Made by a program: the position numbers and the translations under genes. The notes below the pieces were generated by a model. The model did not search any database and had not been told where the DNA came from. It saw only the letters and a list, made by a program, of their open reading frames with translations. A stretch of 64,000 bases of DNA from PALSA-968 sp964387075 (lineage in GTDB: Bacteria; Bacteroidota; Bacteroidia; B-17B0; Aurantibacillaceae): positions 124,001-188,000 of the forward strand of contig CAYLVB010000002.1 in the NCBI GenBank assembly GCA_964387075.1. Reading direction: 5' to 3'. The stretch's first letter is position 1. Each line of letters opens with the position of its first letter. Shown here one piece after another: positions 9,331 to 17,153 of this stretch.

Positions 9331-9729
9331 TCACACGCGACCCTCGTTGCCAAGCTTGGCATCAATTGACAAGGTTGAATGCGGCACACTTCTAAGCCTT
9401 TCTTTGGAGATCAGCTTACCGGTCATGCGGCAAACGCCATACGTTTTATTTTCAATCCGTACTAGCGCGTTCTCGAGGTGTTTAATGAATTTTAATTGAC
9501 GTATGGCATATTGTGCCATTTCCTCCTTGCTGGCCGTATCACTTCCGTCTTCCACAAGTTTGAAGGTTGGCGATGTATCGTCCGTTCCGTGATCATCTTT
9601 CAGGGAAAGAGTTTCTTTCATCAGTTCATAGATCTTTTTTGACTCCTCCAGTTTAACGGTGATCATTTCTTTGAATTCGAGCAGTTCCGTATCGGAATAT
9701 CTCGCCAGGTGTGTTTTTTTTGTTTCCAT
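9331..9729 (-). CDS. DksA/TraR-family protein with incomplete zinc finger
   Basis: The 132-residue protein is a coiled coil followed by the C-terminal motif YGVCRMTGKLISKERLRSVP, characteristic of Bacteroidota DksA/TraR-like proteins that act through the RNA polymerase secondary channel. Only one of the four canonical zinc-binding Cys positions is kept (Cys in GVCR), so it probably folds without zinc, as DksA2-type proteins do. I chose the ATG at 9729 (METKKTHLARYSD). The longer frame to 9789 adds an unrelated basic stretch. The gene is 26 bp upstream of the CotH gene on the same strand, possibly co-transcribed. Confidence 0.85.
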   Translation of the reverse strand: METKKTHLARYSDTELLEFKEMITVKLEESKKIYELMKETLSLKDDHGTDDTSPTFKLVEDGSDTASKEEMAQYAIRQLKFIKHLENALVRIENKTYGVCRMTGKLISKERLRSVPHSTLSIDAKLGNEGRV

Positions 9730-10166
9730 TTTACTTTCTTTAGATCGATGTATTCGGCAATGGCGCTTTAAAAGTACACTGTGCAGCATAAAAGATCGCT
9801 CCCTTTTCGCCTAAGAAGTGGAATAGATAGCCAAGTGCAGGAAAAATATACTGCTTTAAAAAATTTCTTTTTTGGAAGAAGCTATTTCTGTACAAAAGTC
9901 TGTTTCTCCAGTATAAACGCGCCCGTTTACAGGATCAAAAAGAGAATTAACAGCGAAATTTCCCAATATGAAAACCGTATCGCCGAGCGCCTGAAAAAGA
10001 TCGCCAAAATCTGTTAAATCATGGCCCGCATCCCAACCTTATCGGTGAACGCCCGTATAAAATGAAAGTTAACAGTGAAAGGGCAAAAAAGATAGCCCGG
10101 AACCGGGAAAACGTAGCCGGGATATCCAGCACCACTTTCACACATTGTGTCACTTAAAACGATAAA
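9730..10166. other. 437-bp intergenic region between divergent genes
   Basis: This gap separates the dksA-like gene (minus) from the GH-A hydrolase gene (plus). No exact TAnnTTTG box is seen on either strand; a near match (TACTTTTA) lies on the minus strand around 9770. A 78-codon open frame (9781-10017) is present, but its first half has no protein-like pattern and it has no homology that I recognise. No RNA gene or strong hairpin is apparent. Confidence 0.4.
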
Positions 10167-11882
10167 ATGAAACAGTTAAAAAAAGCAATTCAATTCACTC
10201 TTCTTATAGCAGGTTTATTCTTTTCAGTACAAAAAAATCAGGCGCAGGTCATCTCAAGTCACTTTTTCGGTCAAAACGCGTGGATGCCCGATACGATCGG
10301 TGATGTGCAGAATTGTACGGAACCTCCTTGCATTTATTACGGAAAACTGCATAAGTACTGGGGCGAGATCAAGGCCAGTGGTGCCAATCTGGTACGTTTT
10401 GGAGGTATTGGGGTAGATAAGAACATGCCTACACAGTACCAGTATATTCGTATGATCGACTCTATCCGCGCTCGCGGTATGGAGCCTGTCATCCAGGTGC
10501 CTTTCCACATGTATCGTTACAGCGCGCAGCAGGCTGCTGATATTGTACGTTATATAAATATTACAAAGGGAAGGAATATCAAATATTGGAGCATCGGTAA
10601 TGAACCCGACCTTGGATACTCATATACCAGTGCCGGGCAGGTTGCCGCCTATTTGAAGTCGTTCTCAACTGCCATGAAACAAACCGACCCATCTATTCTT
10701 ATTATGGGCCCTGAGTGTGCCTGGTTCAACCAAGGGATCATGAATGGACTTACTACGCCAAATGGTCCGGACGATATAACCGGAAAGGATGCTTATGGGA
10801 GATATTACCTCGATATTATATCTTTCCACACGTATCCTTTCAATGGTACACAGAACAGAAATGATGTTATTTCTAAACTATGGGCAACCAATGGTATGAA
10901 CGATAACCTGGCTTACCTGAACACACGTGTAGCGGCTTGTAATGCGGCGCATGGTCGTGTGGGGGCCAACGCGCTTACTACAGCGATCACCGAATTGAAC
11001 GTTGATTATAAGAACGCGAGTAACGACAACCTGTATGGCGTGGGCGCCAATAGTTTCGTGGGTGGCCAGTTTTGGGCCGAGATGATGGCCATAGCCATGT
11101 TCAATAAAGTTGATTTCGTGAATTTCTGGAGCGTAGCCGAAGGCAATAGCCAGGCGCTGAACATTGGCTATATCGACGCGGGTACCAATACAAAGAAGCC
11201 CACGTATTATCACTTTAAGATGATGGCTGATAATTTCAGGGGTAATTTCATGATCGGTAGTGTGAATAAGGCCAACATCAAAACCTATGCAAGTAAGAGT
11301 GCTTCACAAACTGCTGTACTTATCATGAACCAGGAGTTGACCACTAATTATAATTTCACCATAAAGCTCAATACGGCAACGGTGGGCGGTAACAACCCGC
11401 TTAAGATAAATGTGAACGCGGGTCTTGCTAACGAATACAACGATGTGTTGCCTGCGCAGTCTACTGTCCTGTTAGTGTTCAACGCCTCCGGTGCGATCAT
11501 TAAAAAGTACGAGTACACCCTGAACAACCACGCGGCAGCCAACCTGCCTCCAACCTATACACAGTTTGGATCAACACCGGTTGCTGAAGCAACTAACGAT
11601 AACGAAGGACTGGATTTTGAGATCTCTAAAGTGTTCCCGAACCCAACCAATGGTAAGTTCAGCATTCAGCTTAATAAGCAGAATGTACTGGAACGCAAAT
11701 ACGAGATCGAAGTGTTCAATATCGAAGGAAGGTTAGTGCTGACCAAGAGCACGGCCGAATTTAACAGGGGTAAGGAAGAAGTGGATCTCCAGTTCACCGA
11801 CCTGGCCAGCGGACTTTACATCGTTCGTGTGAAGCAGGGTGAACGCATGAAGACCGCGAAAGTGATCCTTGCCAAGGGATAA
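10167..11882 (+). CDS. Secreted clan GH-A glycoside hydrolase with T9SS sorting domain
   Basis: The 571-residue protein has a signal peptide (cleavage near QAQVIS, residue 27) and a TIM-barrel catalytic domain (about 30-360). Glu146 in YWSIGNEPDL is the likely acid/base and Glu276 in TAITELNVDY the likely nucleophile, the clan GH-A arrangement seen in families such as GH39, GH44 and GH51. I cannot choose between families. A beta-rich segment (about 365-450) resembles the C-terminal sandwich of such enzymes. The last 85 residues are a type A sorting domain (VFPNPTNGKFSIQ to AKVILAKG), so the enzyme should be exported by T9SS and displayed or released. It ends at a strong bidirectional terminator. 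Confidence 0.85.
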   Translation: MKQLKKAIQFTLLIAGLFFSVQKNQAQVISSHFFGQNAWMPDTIGDVQNCTEPPCIYYGKLHKYWGEIKASGANLVRFGGIGVDKNMPTQYQYIRMIDSIRARGMEPVIQVPFHMYRYSAQQAADIVRYINITKGRNIKYWSIGNEPDLGYSYTSAGQVAAYLKSFSTAMKQTDPSILIMGPECAWFNQGIMNGLTTPNGPDDITGKDAYGRYYLDIISFHTYPFNGTQNRNDVISKLWATNGMNDNLAYLNTRVAACNAAHGRVGANALTTAITELNVDYKNASNDNLYGVGANSFVGGQFWAEMMAIAMFNKVDFVNFWSVAEGNSQALNIGYIDAGTNTKKPTYYHFKMMADNFRGNFMIGSVNKANIKTYASKSASQTAVLIMNQELTTNYNFTIKLNTATVGGNNPLKINVNAGLANEYNDVLPAQSTVLLVFNASGAIIKKYEYTLNNHAAANLPPTYTQFGSTPVAEATNDNEGLDFEISKVFPNPTNGKFSIQLNKQNVLERKYEIEVFNIEGRLVLTKSTAEFNRGKEEVDLQFTDLASGLYIVRVKQGERMKTAKVILAKG

Positions 11883-11895
11883 TTTGATCCGGTAA

Positions 11896-11932
11896 ATAAA
11901 AAAAGCCTCCGCGTATACGCGGAGGCTTTTTT
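11896..11932. terminator. Bidirectional Rho-independent terminator
   Basis: A perfect 30-nt palindrome (11901-11930, arms AAAAGCCTCCGCGTA and its complement) is flanked by A-rich sequence on the left and T-rich sequence on the right. It can therefore terminate both convergent genes, the GH-A hydrolase (plus) and the mini sorting-domain protein (minus). Confidence 0.92.
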
Positions 11933-11935
11933 GTT

Positions 11936-12301
11936 TCACCTGGAAACGATCATTTTTACGGTTTGAGAAAGGCAGGCCTTTTTCAAAACATAAAAGTAAA
12001 TGCCGTTGGGCATTTGACCCGCATCAACCTCTACAGAATAGACACCCGGTATCATGTTCTGGTCAAGCAAGGAAGAAACGGGGTTTCCAAGCAGATCGTA
12101 TACTTTCAGCGAGACCGGACCTTCCGAATTCAGCTGAATTTTAATGAACGTAATTTCTTTCGCGGGATTCGGGAAGTTCTGCGAGATCGTAAATTCCGCA
12201 GCGCTTAACCCTTCAACTTTTCTTTCGCAACCTGCCTCCTGTTGAGCGAGAGATCCATATGTCAACAGTACCAGGAAGAATATGAAAAGCCCATTCCGCA
12301 T
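11936..12301 (-). CDS. Mini-protein consisting of a signal peptide and a T9SS type A sorting domain
   Basis: The 121-residue protein has a signal peptide (MRNGLFIFFLVLLTYGSLAQ), about 15 linker residues with one Cys, and then a complete T9SS type A sorting domain (from FTISQNFPNPAKEITFIKI, through LKVYDLLGNPV and PGVYSVEVDAG, to the final QTVKMIVSR). No cargo domain is present. Normal T9SS cargo is several hundred residues, so this is either a decayed remnant of a larger surface protein or a real small substrate. It has its own start codon, an intact frame and a shared terminator, and no upstream in-frame cargo remains are visible in the 270 bp before it. Confidence 0.8.
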   Translation of the reverse strand: MRNGLFIFFLVLLTYGSLAQQEAGCERKVEGLSAAEFTISQNFPNPAKEITFIKIQLNSEGPVSLKVYDLLGNPVSSLLDQNMIPGVYSVEVDAGQMPNGIYFYVLKKACLSQTVKMIVSR

Positions 12302-12504
12302 TTTCTACTACAAAGTTAGTGAGACAAGAGGAAGGCAAAGACCTAATTCGGTGAAATGGCAATTTTCATAGCTAAAACGCGCGGTTAAAATTACCTTTTA
12401 AGAGTGAAAATGCACACAAAAAGGTGTCAGGCCAACAATTTCCTTGTTTGGCTACAATAATAGCACCGTCAACGAAATAAGAAATAAAACCTCTTTTTCT
12501 CAAA

Positions 12505-12512
12505 TAGGTTTG
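12505..12512 (+). promoter_or_regulatory. Bacteroidota -7 promoter box of the glycogen-type operon
   Basis: TAGGTTTG matches TAnnTTTG exactly. It lies about 65 bp before the GT4 start and 5 bp before the ATG of a possible leader ORF. No convincing -33 TTG is seen upstream. Confidence 0.5.
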
Positions 12513-12516
12513 CATA

Positions 12517-12579
12517 ATGAAAAGCCCTGTGAACGCTTTAAACATCCGGGGCAGTGATCATACCAGAGACCTTACATGA
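12517..12579 (+). CDS. Possible 20-codon leader peptide overlapping the GT4 start
   Basis: ATG at 12517 opens 20 codons (MKSPVNALNIRGSDHTRDLT) ending in TGA at 12577-12579. This stop overlaps the ATG of the GT4 gene (12576-12578) in an ATGA arrangement. It starts right after the -7 box. Such an arrangement allows translational coupling, but an ORF this short can arise by chance and there is no homology evidence. Confidence 0.25.
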   Translation: MKSPVNALNIRGSDHTRDLT

Positions 12580-13835
12580 GAAGTAATTTACCAAGAGTAT
12601 TAATGCTGGGATGGGAATTCCCGCCGATAATTAACGGCGGATTAGGAGTGGCCTGTCACGACCTTTCAGGCGCAATGTCTGATCTGGCGGAGGTGACGAT
12701 GATCGTTCCAAAATCCAGCAAAGGGTACAAAGTGAAAGCGGTGAACCTGCTTGGTATGAATAACATGGATATCAATTCGCTTGAGCCGGGACCAGCCGGA
12801 AAGAAATTACCTTTTGAATTAAAGTCAATTCCTGCTGACCTGAATCCATATTATTCAAGCTCGCAAGCTCATCAGGCAGAGGGCAATAAAGATTCGCTCA
12901 ACCCCTTTGATATCGATAATTTATACGAAGGAGATGTAATTGGCAAGGTGCACCGTTTCTCTGAGATAGCCGCGTCTGTGGCCTCCAAAATGGAATTTGA
13001 TGTGATCCATGCGCACGATTGGATGACCATGTTGGCAGGCCTTCGCATAAAGGAACAAACAGGCAAGCCATTGGTCATGCACATTCACTCCCTGGAGGTC
13101 GATCGGGGAGGAGTGGATAGCCGGGGATGGGTATACGATCTTGAAAAATATGGAATGGAACGCGCCGATCTGTTAGTGCCGGTCAGCAATTTCACAGCTT
13201 CCAATATCGAACAGTATTACGGTGTGAATAAGCAAAAAATGCGCGTGGTGCATAACGGAAGCAATTTCGTGAAGCCTTTTAAAAGCCCCAGACCCTACAG
13301 GGAAAAAACCGTTTTGTTCGTTGGCCGGCTTACACGTCAAAAGGGCCCGGAGAAATTTTTGGATATAGCGGCGCGTGTATTGGAAAGTAACCCGGAAGTA
13401 CGGTTTGTAATGGCCGGTGTAGGCGATAATTTCAAGCAGATGCTCGATAGCAGCGCGTATCGCAACATTGGGCATCGTTTTCACATGACTGGTTTTTTGA
13501 ATCAGGAAAGGTTACAATATCTCCTTTCCTTCAGTGATGTTTATTGCATGCCTTCCGTATCCGAACCCTTTGGTCTATCTGCTGTAGAAGCAGCGCAATT
13601 CGGTGTGCCCTGCGTAATATCCAAGCAATCGGGCGTGGCGGAAGTACTGCGCGGCTCGCTGAAGTTCGACTTTTGGGATATTGATAAGGCCGCTGATTAT
13701 ATCCTCAACCTCTTAAGCAACCCGGTACTAAGCCGAAAGGTTGTGCATGACGCATCGCAGAACCTTGGGCATATCAGCTGGGATATTTCAGCCAGGAAGA
13801 TCATAAACGCGTATTCAGAACATCAATTCATATAA
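12576..13835 (+). CDS. GT4-family glycosyltransferase, glycogen synthase-like
   Basis: The 419-residue protein has the GT-B fold. The N-terminal motif VLMLGWEFPPIINGGLG (about 8-24) is the glycine-rich acceptor/ADP-glucose loop pattern of GT4/GT5 synthases, followed by VIHAHDWMT and VSNFTASN. The C-terminal half holds FVGRLTRQKGPEKFLDIA and the nucleotide-sugar-binding segment SVSEPFGLSAVEAAQFGVP with the paired Glu residues. It probably elongates an alpha-1,4-glucan from a nucleotide sugar in the cytosol. The direct downstream neighbours are a GH57 enzyme (17 bp) and a sugar-kinase-like gene, an arrangement that points to glycogen or maltodextrin synthesis and remodelling. The exact donor sugar cannot be read from sequence. 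Confidence 0.85.
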   Translation: MRSNLPRVLMLGWEFPPIINGGLGVACHDLSGAMSDLAEVTMIVPKSSKGYKVKAVNLLGMNNMDINSLEPGPAGKKLPFELKSIPADLNPYYSSSQAHQAEGNKDSLNPFDIDNLYEGDVIGKVHRFSEIAASVASKMEFDVIHAHDWMTMLAGLRIKEQTGKPLVMHIHSLEVDRGGVDSRGWVYDLEKYGMERADLLVPVSNFTASNIEQYYGVNKQKMRVVHNGSNFVKPFKSPRPYREKTVLFVGRLTRQKGPEKFLDIAARVLESNPEVRFVMAGVGDNFKQMLDSSAYRNIGHRFHMTGFLNQERLQYLLSFSDVYCMPSVSEPFGLSAVEAAQFGVPCVISKQSGVAEVLRGSLKFDFWDIDKAADYILNLLSNPVLSRKVVHDASQNLGHISWDISARKIINAYSEHQFI

Positions 13836-13852
13836 ACTCTAAAATCAAACTC

Positions 13853-15145
13853 ATGACATCGATCTGCTTTTATTTCCAGGTACACCAGCCATTCCGGGTG
13901 AGAAATTACTCTTATTTCGACATTGGTAAGGATCACAATTACGAAGATGAGCAAAAGAACCGCGACATCATGAATAAGGTGGCCGACAAATGTTATTTGC
14001 CAACCAATCAAAAAATGCTCGATCTGATCCGTCGTCACAATGGTGAGTTCCGTATCAGCTATTCGATCAGCGGCACTGCGCTCGAGCAGTTTGAAAGGTA
14101 CAGACCGGATGTATTAAGATCCTTCCAGGAGCTGGCGCAAACCGGCTGTGTTGAATTCCTGGCCGAAACGTATTATCACTCACTGAGCTTCATTCATTCC
14201 AGGAATGAATTTAAAAGACAGGTAGAAAAACACACATCCGCCATTCAGCGTTATTTTGGGCAAACTCCCAAAATATTCCGTAACACAGAATTGATCTATA
14301 ATAACGAATTGGCGGCCTTCGTAGAGAGCATGGGTTTTAAAGGGGTTTTATGTGAAGGTGTAGACCGGTTGCTGAACGGCAGAAGCCCGAACTTTTTATA
14401 CAAACCTGTGATCGGCGATCCTAATTTGAAACTGCTACTGAAAAATCACCTGCTTTCGGATGATATCGCTTTCCGTTTTTCGGACAAAGGGTGGGCGCAG
14501 TTCCCGCTTACCGCGGATAAGTTCTCCAATTGGCTTTACCAGGTGGCCGGCTGCGGCGAAACCGTAAACCTTTTCATGGATTACGAAACTTTTGGCGAGC
14601 ATCAATGGGAGTCAACCGGCATTTTTGAATTCCTGGATCATTTACCTGCACAGATCCTCAAGCATCCCGATTTTAATTTTAAAACTCCATCTGAGGTAGT
14701 TGAAGCCTATCCTGCCCGTGAAGTTTACGATGCGCACAGTTTTATTTCCTGGGCAGATACCGAGCGTGATCTTTCGGCCTGGCTCAGCAATTCTATGCAA
14801 CGTGAAGCTTTCAAGCAGGTTTATTCACTGGAAGAGGAGATCCGGTCCTGTAACGACGAGCGTATTATAAAGGACTGGGAGAAATTGCAGACCTCCGACC
14901 ATTATTATTACATGTGTACAAAATTCTGGAATGACGGTGATGTACACAAGTATTTCAGCCCTTATGATTCGCCTTACGACGCCTATATGTTCTTTATGAA
15001 TGCTTTCAGCGACCTGGAAGGAAGACTGAGGAAACTGCAGGAGGAAAGGAAGAAAGTGCACGTATATACACTTGGTCGGGAAAGCATGACAAGTTCAGTG
15101 CCCGGCATGCACCCCGAAGGACGGGAATACGCGGTAAGTGCGTGA
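13853..15145 (+). CDS. GH57 family glycoside hydrolase (alpha-amylase / glucanotransferase-like)
   Basis: The 430-residue protein shows the conserved regions of GH57. Region 1 is FQVHQPFRV (HQP at 11-13), region 2 is around EFLAETYYHSL (101-111), region 3 is IFRNTELIYNNEL with the likely nucleophile Glu146, and region 4 is LFMDYETFGEHQW with the likely acid Asp243. GH57 enzymes hydrolyse or transfer alpha-1,4-glucan (amylase, 4-alpha-glucanotransferase) or create alpha-1,6 branches. The short length and the NxELIYNNEL motif resemble the alpha-amylase-type group common in Bacteroidota. There is no signal peptide, so it is cytosolic. It sits between GT4 and a kinase-like gene in one operon. Confidence 0.88.
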   Translation: MTSICFYFQVHQPFRVRNYSYFDIGKDHNYEDEQKNRDIMNKVADKCYLPTNQKMLDLIRRHNGEFRISYSISGTALEQFERYRPDVLRSFQELAQTGCVEFLAETYYHSLSFIHSRNEFKRQVEKHTSAIQRYFGQTPKIFRNTELIYNNELAAFVESMGFKGVLCEGVDRLLNGRSPNFLYKPVIGDPNLKLLLKNHLLSDDIAFRFSDKGWAQFPLTADKFSNWLYQVAGCGETVNLFMDYETFGEHQWESTGIFEFLDHLPAQILKHPDFNFKTPSEVVEAYPAREVYDAHSFISWADTERDLSAWLSNSMQREAFKQVYSLEEEIRSCNDERIIKDWEKLQTSDHYYYMCTKFWNDGDVHKYFSPYDSPYDAYMFFMNAFSDLEGRLRKLQEERKKVHVYTLGRESMTSSVPGMHPEGREYAVSA

Positions 15146-15160
15146 TCTATAAGAAGACAA

Positions 15161-16003
15161 ATGATACTAATAGCAGACAGTGGTTCTACAAAGACCGATT
15201 GGGTGCTTACCGACGGAAGTAAGAACTTTTCTAGGTATAGCACGATTGGCTTCAATCCTTATTTTACGGGCCCCGACACCATGTATGATTCGCTAAGCTC
15301 CAAGTTCGCAACCCAGCTGAACGCGGAGGAAGTGAAAATGGTGTTTTTTTATGGGGCCGGGTGTTCTAACATCGAGAACATAACCATAGCCAATAGAGCG
15401 CTGGGAAAATTCTTCACCAACGCGCAGATATCGGTAAACCATGATATGCTGGCTGCAGCGCGCGCTTTATTGGGAAATCAGCCCGGTTTTGCCGCCATCA
15501 TCGGAACAGGCTCCAATACATGTATGTACAATGGGAAGGAGATCGATAAGAACATCGATTCTTTGGGCTACCTGTTGGGCGATGAAGGCAGTGGCAGCTA
15601 TATTGGAAGAAAGATCGTAAGGGATTACCTGCGGGGACATCTGCCGCGGACCCTCGAAAGAAAATTCACGCAATATTACAGTCTAAAACCCGCGGATATT
15701 TTCGACGCCCTGTATCATAAGCCTACGCCAAACAGGTTCCTGGCCAGCTTCTGTAAATTTGCCGACCATAATAAAGAACATAGTTATATTAAGAATCTCC
15801 TAAGCCAGTCGTTCACCGATTTTTTTGAGAACCTGGTAAGTAAATACCCCGATTACGAGAAATACACGTTTAATTGTGTAGGCTCAGTAGGATTTATTTT
15901 TAAGGATCAGCTCAAGAAGGTCGCTTCAAGGTACAATATGAAGGTAGGAAAGCTGATCTCGTCACCGATAGAAGAGCTGGTGCGCTACCATTTATTACAT
16001 TAA
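15161..16003 (+). CDS. BadF/BadG/BcrA-type ATPase, N-acetylglucosamine/glucose kinase-like
   Basis: The 280-residue protein has the ASKHA fold. The phosphate-1 loop is MILIADSGSTKTDWVL (Asp6), the phosphate-2 region is IIGTGSNTCMYNG, and it carries the family motif LGDEGSGSYIGR. This subgroup is annotated as N-acetylglucosamine kinase in many Bacteroidota. Its place as third gene of the GT4-GH57 operon suggests that it phosphorylates a glucose-type sugar released from glycogen, but the substrate is not proven by sequence. It starts 15 bp after the GH57 stop. Confidence 0.82.
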   Translation: MILIADSGSTKTDWVLTDGSKNFSRYSTIGFNPYFTGPDTMYDSLSSKFATQLNAEEVKMVFFYGAGCSNIENITIANRALGKFFTNAQISVNHDMLAAARALLGNQPGFAAIIGTGSNTCMYNGKEIDKNIDSLGYLLGDEGSGSYIGRKIVRDYLRGHLPRTLERKFTQYYSLKPADIFDALYHKPTPNRFLASFCKFADHNKEHSYIKNLLSQSFTDFFENLVSKYPDYEKYTFNCVGSVGFIFKDQLKKVASRYNMKVGKLISSPIEELVRYHLLH

Positions 16004-16013
16004 GAGCTAAAGT

Positions 16014-16045
16014 AAAAAAACAAGTGGAGGTTAACCCTCCACTTG
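16014..16045 (-). terminator. Rho-independent terminator overlapping the 3' end of the AraC gene
   Basis: The hairpin has arms CAAGTGGAGG / CCTCCACTTG (16021-16045) and, on the minus strand, is followed by seven T residues. The last codons and the stop of the AraC-type gene (stop at 16031-16033) lie inside the stem. It may also stop the convergent kinase-gene transcript, but there is no T-tract on the plus strand. Confidence 0.8.
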
Positions 16046-16660
16046 CTGTAATCCTTCTTTATTATTGTCTGCTGTTAATGCGGGGTTAATAGGAATGATC
16101 TTGGATTCCTCGTTAGCAGGTGCAGCGGTATTTGCTGTAAAGTTAGTGGAAAGAAGGGTGTTGTTTTGAGCCAGTGAAGCCTTGAAGGCGGATGGGCTTA
16201 GACCGGTAACTTTTTTGAACTGGTTGGAGATATGGGCCACGCTGCTATAGTGCAGTTTAAAGGCGATCTCGGTCAGTGTAAGATCATCATACATCATCAG
16301 TTCCTTTGCCCTTTCGATCTTCGTGGCGATGATGAAGCTTTGAATAGTATCGCCATGTACCTTAGAGAAAAGGTTAGACATATATGTGTAATTACAGTTG
16401 AGCTTTTGGCTCAGGAAATCGGAGTAGTTCACCTTTATCTGTGCTTCCGAATAATAGATCATGTCAATGATCACGCTTTTGATCTTCTCGATCAGGAGAT
16501 GTTTGCGGTCATTCTTCAACTCAGATCGTACCTTATTCAAGGCGCTGTTCAGGTCGTCGGTTTTGGCCGGGGTTTTGCCGGTGTCATTTTTGAAATATTC
16601 CTGGTTCAGCGATTCGGTGATCGTTGAATTGGTGGAAAGCGGGTCCTTGTGATTAAGCAT
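16031..16660 (-). CDS. AraC-family transcriptional regulator
   Basis: The 209-residue protein has a double helix-turn-helix AraC domain (about residues 60-155). Visible motifs are LNCNYTYMSNLFSKVHG, the second-helix motif DLTLTEIAFKLHYSSVAHISNQFKKVTGL (here in pieces 129-157), and the typical PSAFK ending. The N-terminal 55 residues are short and polar and show no recognised ligand-binding domain. The C-terminal 50 residues are low in complexity (Asn/Ala rich). The DNA-binding part is very like that of the HMA-AraC protein at 56155-56715, so the two belong to the same subfamily. It is convergent with the glycogen-type operon. Targets are unknown. Confidence 0.88.
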   Translation of the reverse strand: MLNHKDPLSTNSTITESLNQEYFKNDTGKTPAKTDDLNSALNKVRSELKNDRKHLLIEKIKSVIIDMIYYSEAQIKVNYSDFLSQKLNCNYTYMSNLFSKVHGDTIQSFIIATKIERAKELMMYDDLTLTEIAFKLHYSSVAHISNQFKKVTGLSPSAFKASLAQNNTLLSTNFTANTAAPANEESKIIPINPALTADNNKEGLQQVEG

Positions 16661-16839
16661 ATTTTCTGGTTTTAGGTTTCTACTCGGTTAATTGTGTTTC
16701 AAAGATATTTCTCAGGAGGGCCAAACCCGGCTATATTCGGTGAAGCAGGGGTATTTATAGCCAAAGAAGGGATTTTTGTAAGTAGTTTTTTTAGCTTTTT
16801 AGGGGAAGTTCCCAATTTAGGACCCCGTGAACCATGTTA

Positions 16840-17142
16840 TTATTTGACATCCGCATCCTCCTGTTTTTCAGAAAGCTGAGCGGGTTTTGCCAAAAGCTGC
16901 TCGATCCTTTGGTCTAAAGTTAAGCTGTCAACAACCCCATTCTTAAAATCATAGCAGAGATTTTTCAGGTACTGTTTATTCAGGGCTTTAAGCATCGATG
17001 GAGGAGGTACATCTTCAAACAGATAACCATAGCGGCCCATGTCGGAAGGTCTTATCTTCTCTATTTTAAAGACCAGCCAGGTGGCAAAAAATAAGTTAAA
17101 GATGAAAAGTAAAGGTTTGAAAAGAAAGATATATTTTTTCAT
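16840..17142 (-). CDS. Small membrane protein of the GT2 operon, unknown function
   Basis: The 100-residue protein has one N-terminal hydrophobic segment (about residues 3-25, KYIFLFKPLLFIFNLFFATWL) and a polar C-terminal domain rich in Leu, Lys and Glu. The hydrophobic segment lacks a clear cleavage site, so it is more likely a membrane anchor. It starts 11 bp downstream of the GT2 synthase stop on the same strand and is therefore probably co-transcribed. It could be an accessory subunit of the synthase. I do not recognise a family. Confidence 0.7.
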   Translation of the reverse strand: MKKYIFLFKPLLFIFNLFFATWLVFKIEKIRPSDMGRYGYLFEDVPPPSMLKALNKQYLKNLCYDFKNGVVDSLTLDQRIEQLLAKPAQLSEKQEDADVK

Positions 17143-17153
17143 GATCTTTTTTT

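Noticed and set aside
9781..10017. A 78-codon plus-strand ORF in the intergenic region
   Set aside because: The first half overlaps the upstream region of the dksA-like gene and shows no protein-like pattern; no homology was recognised.
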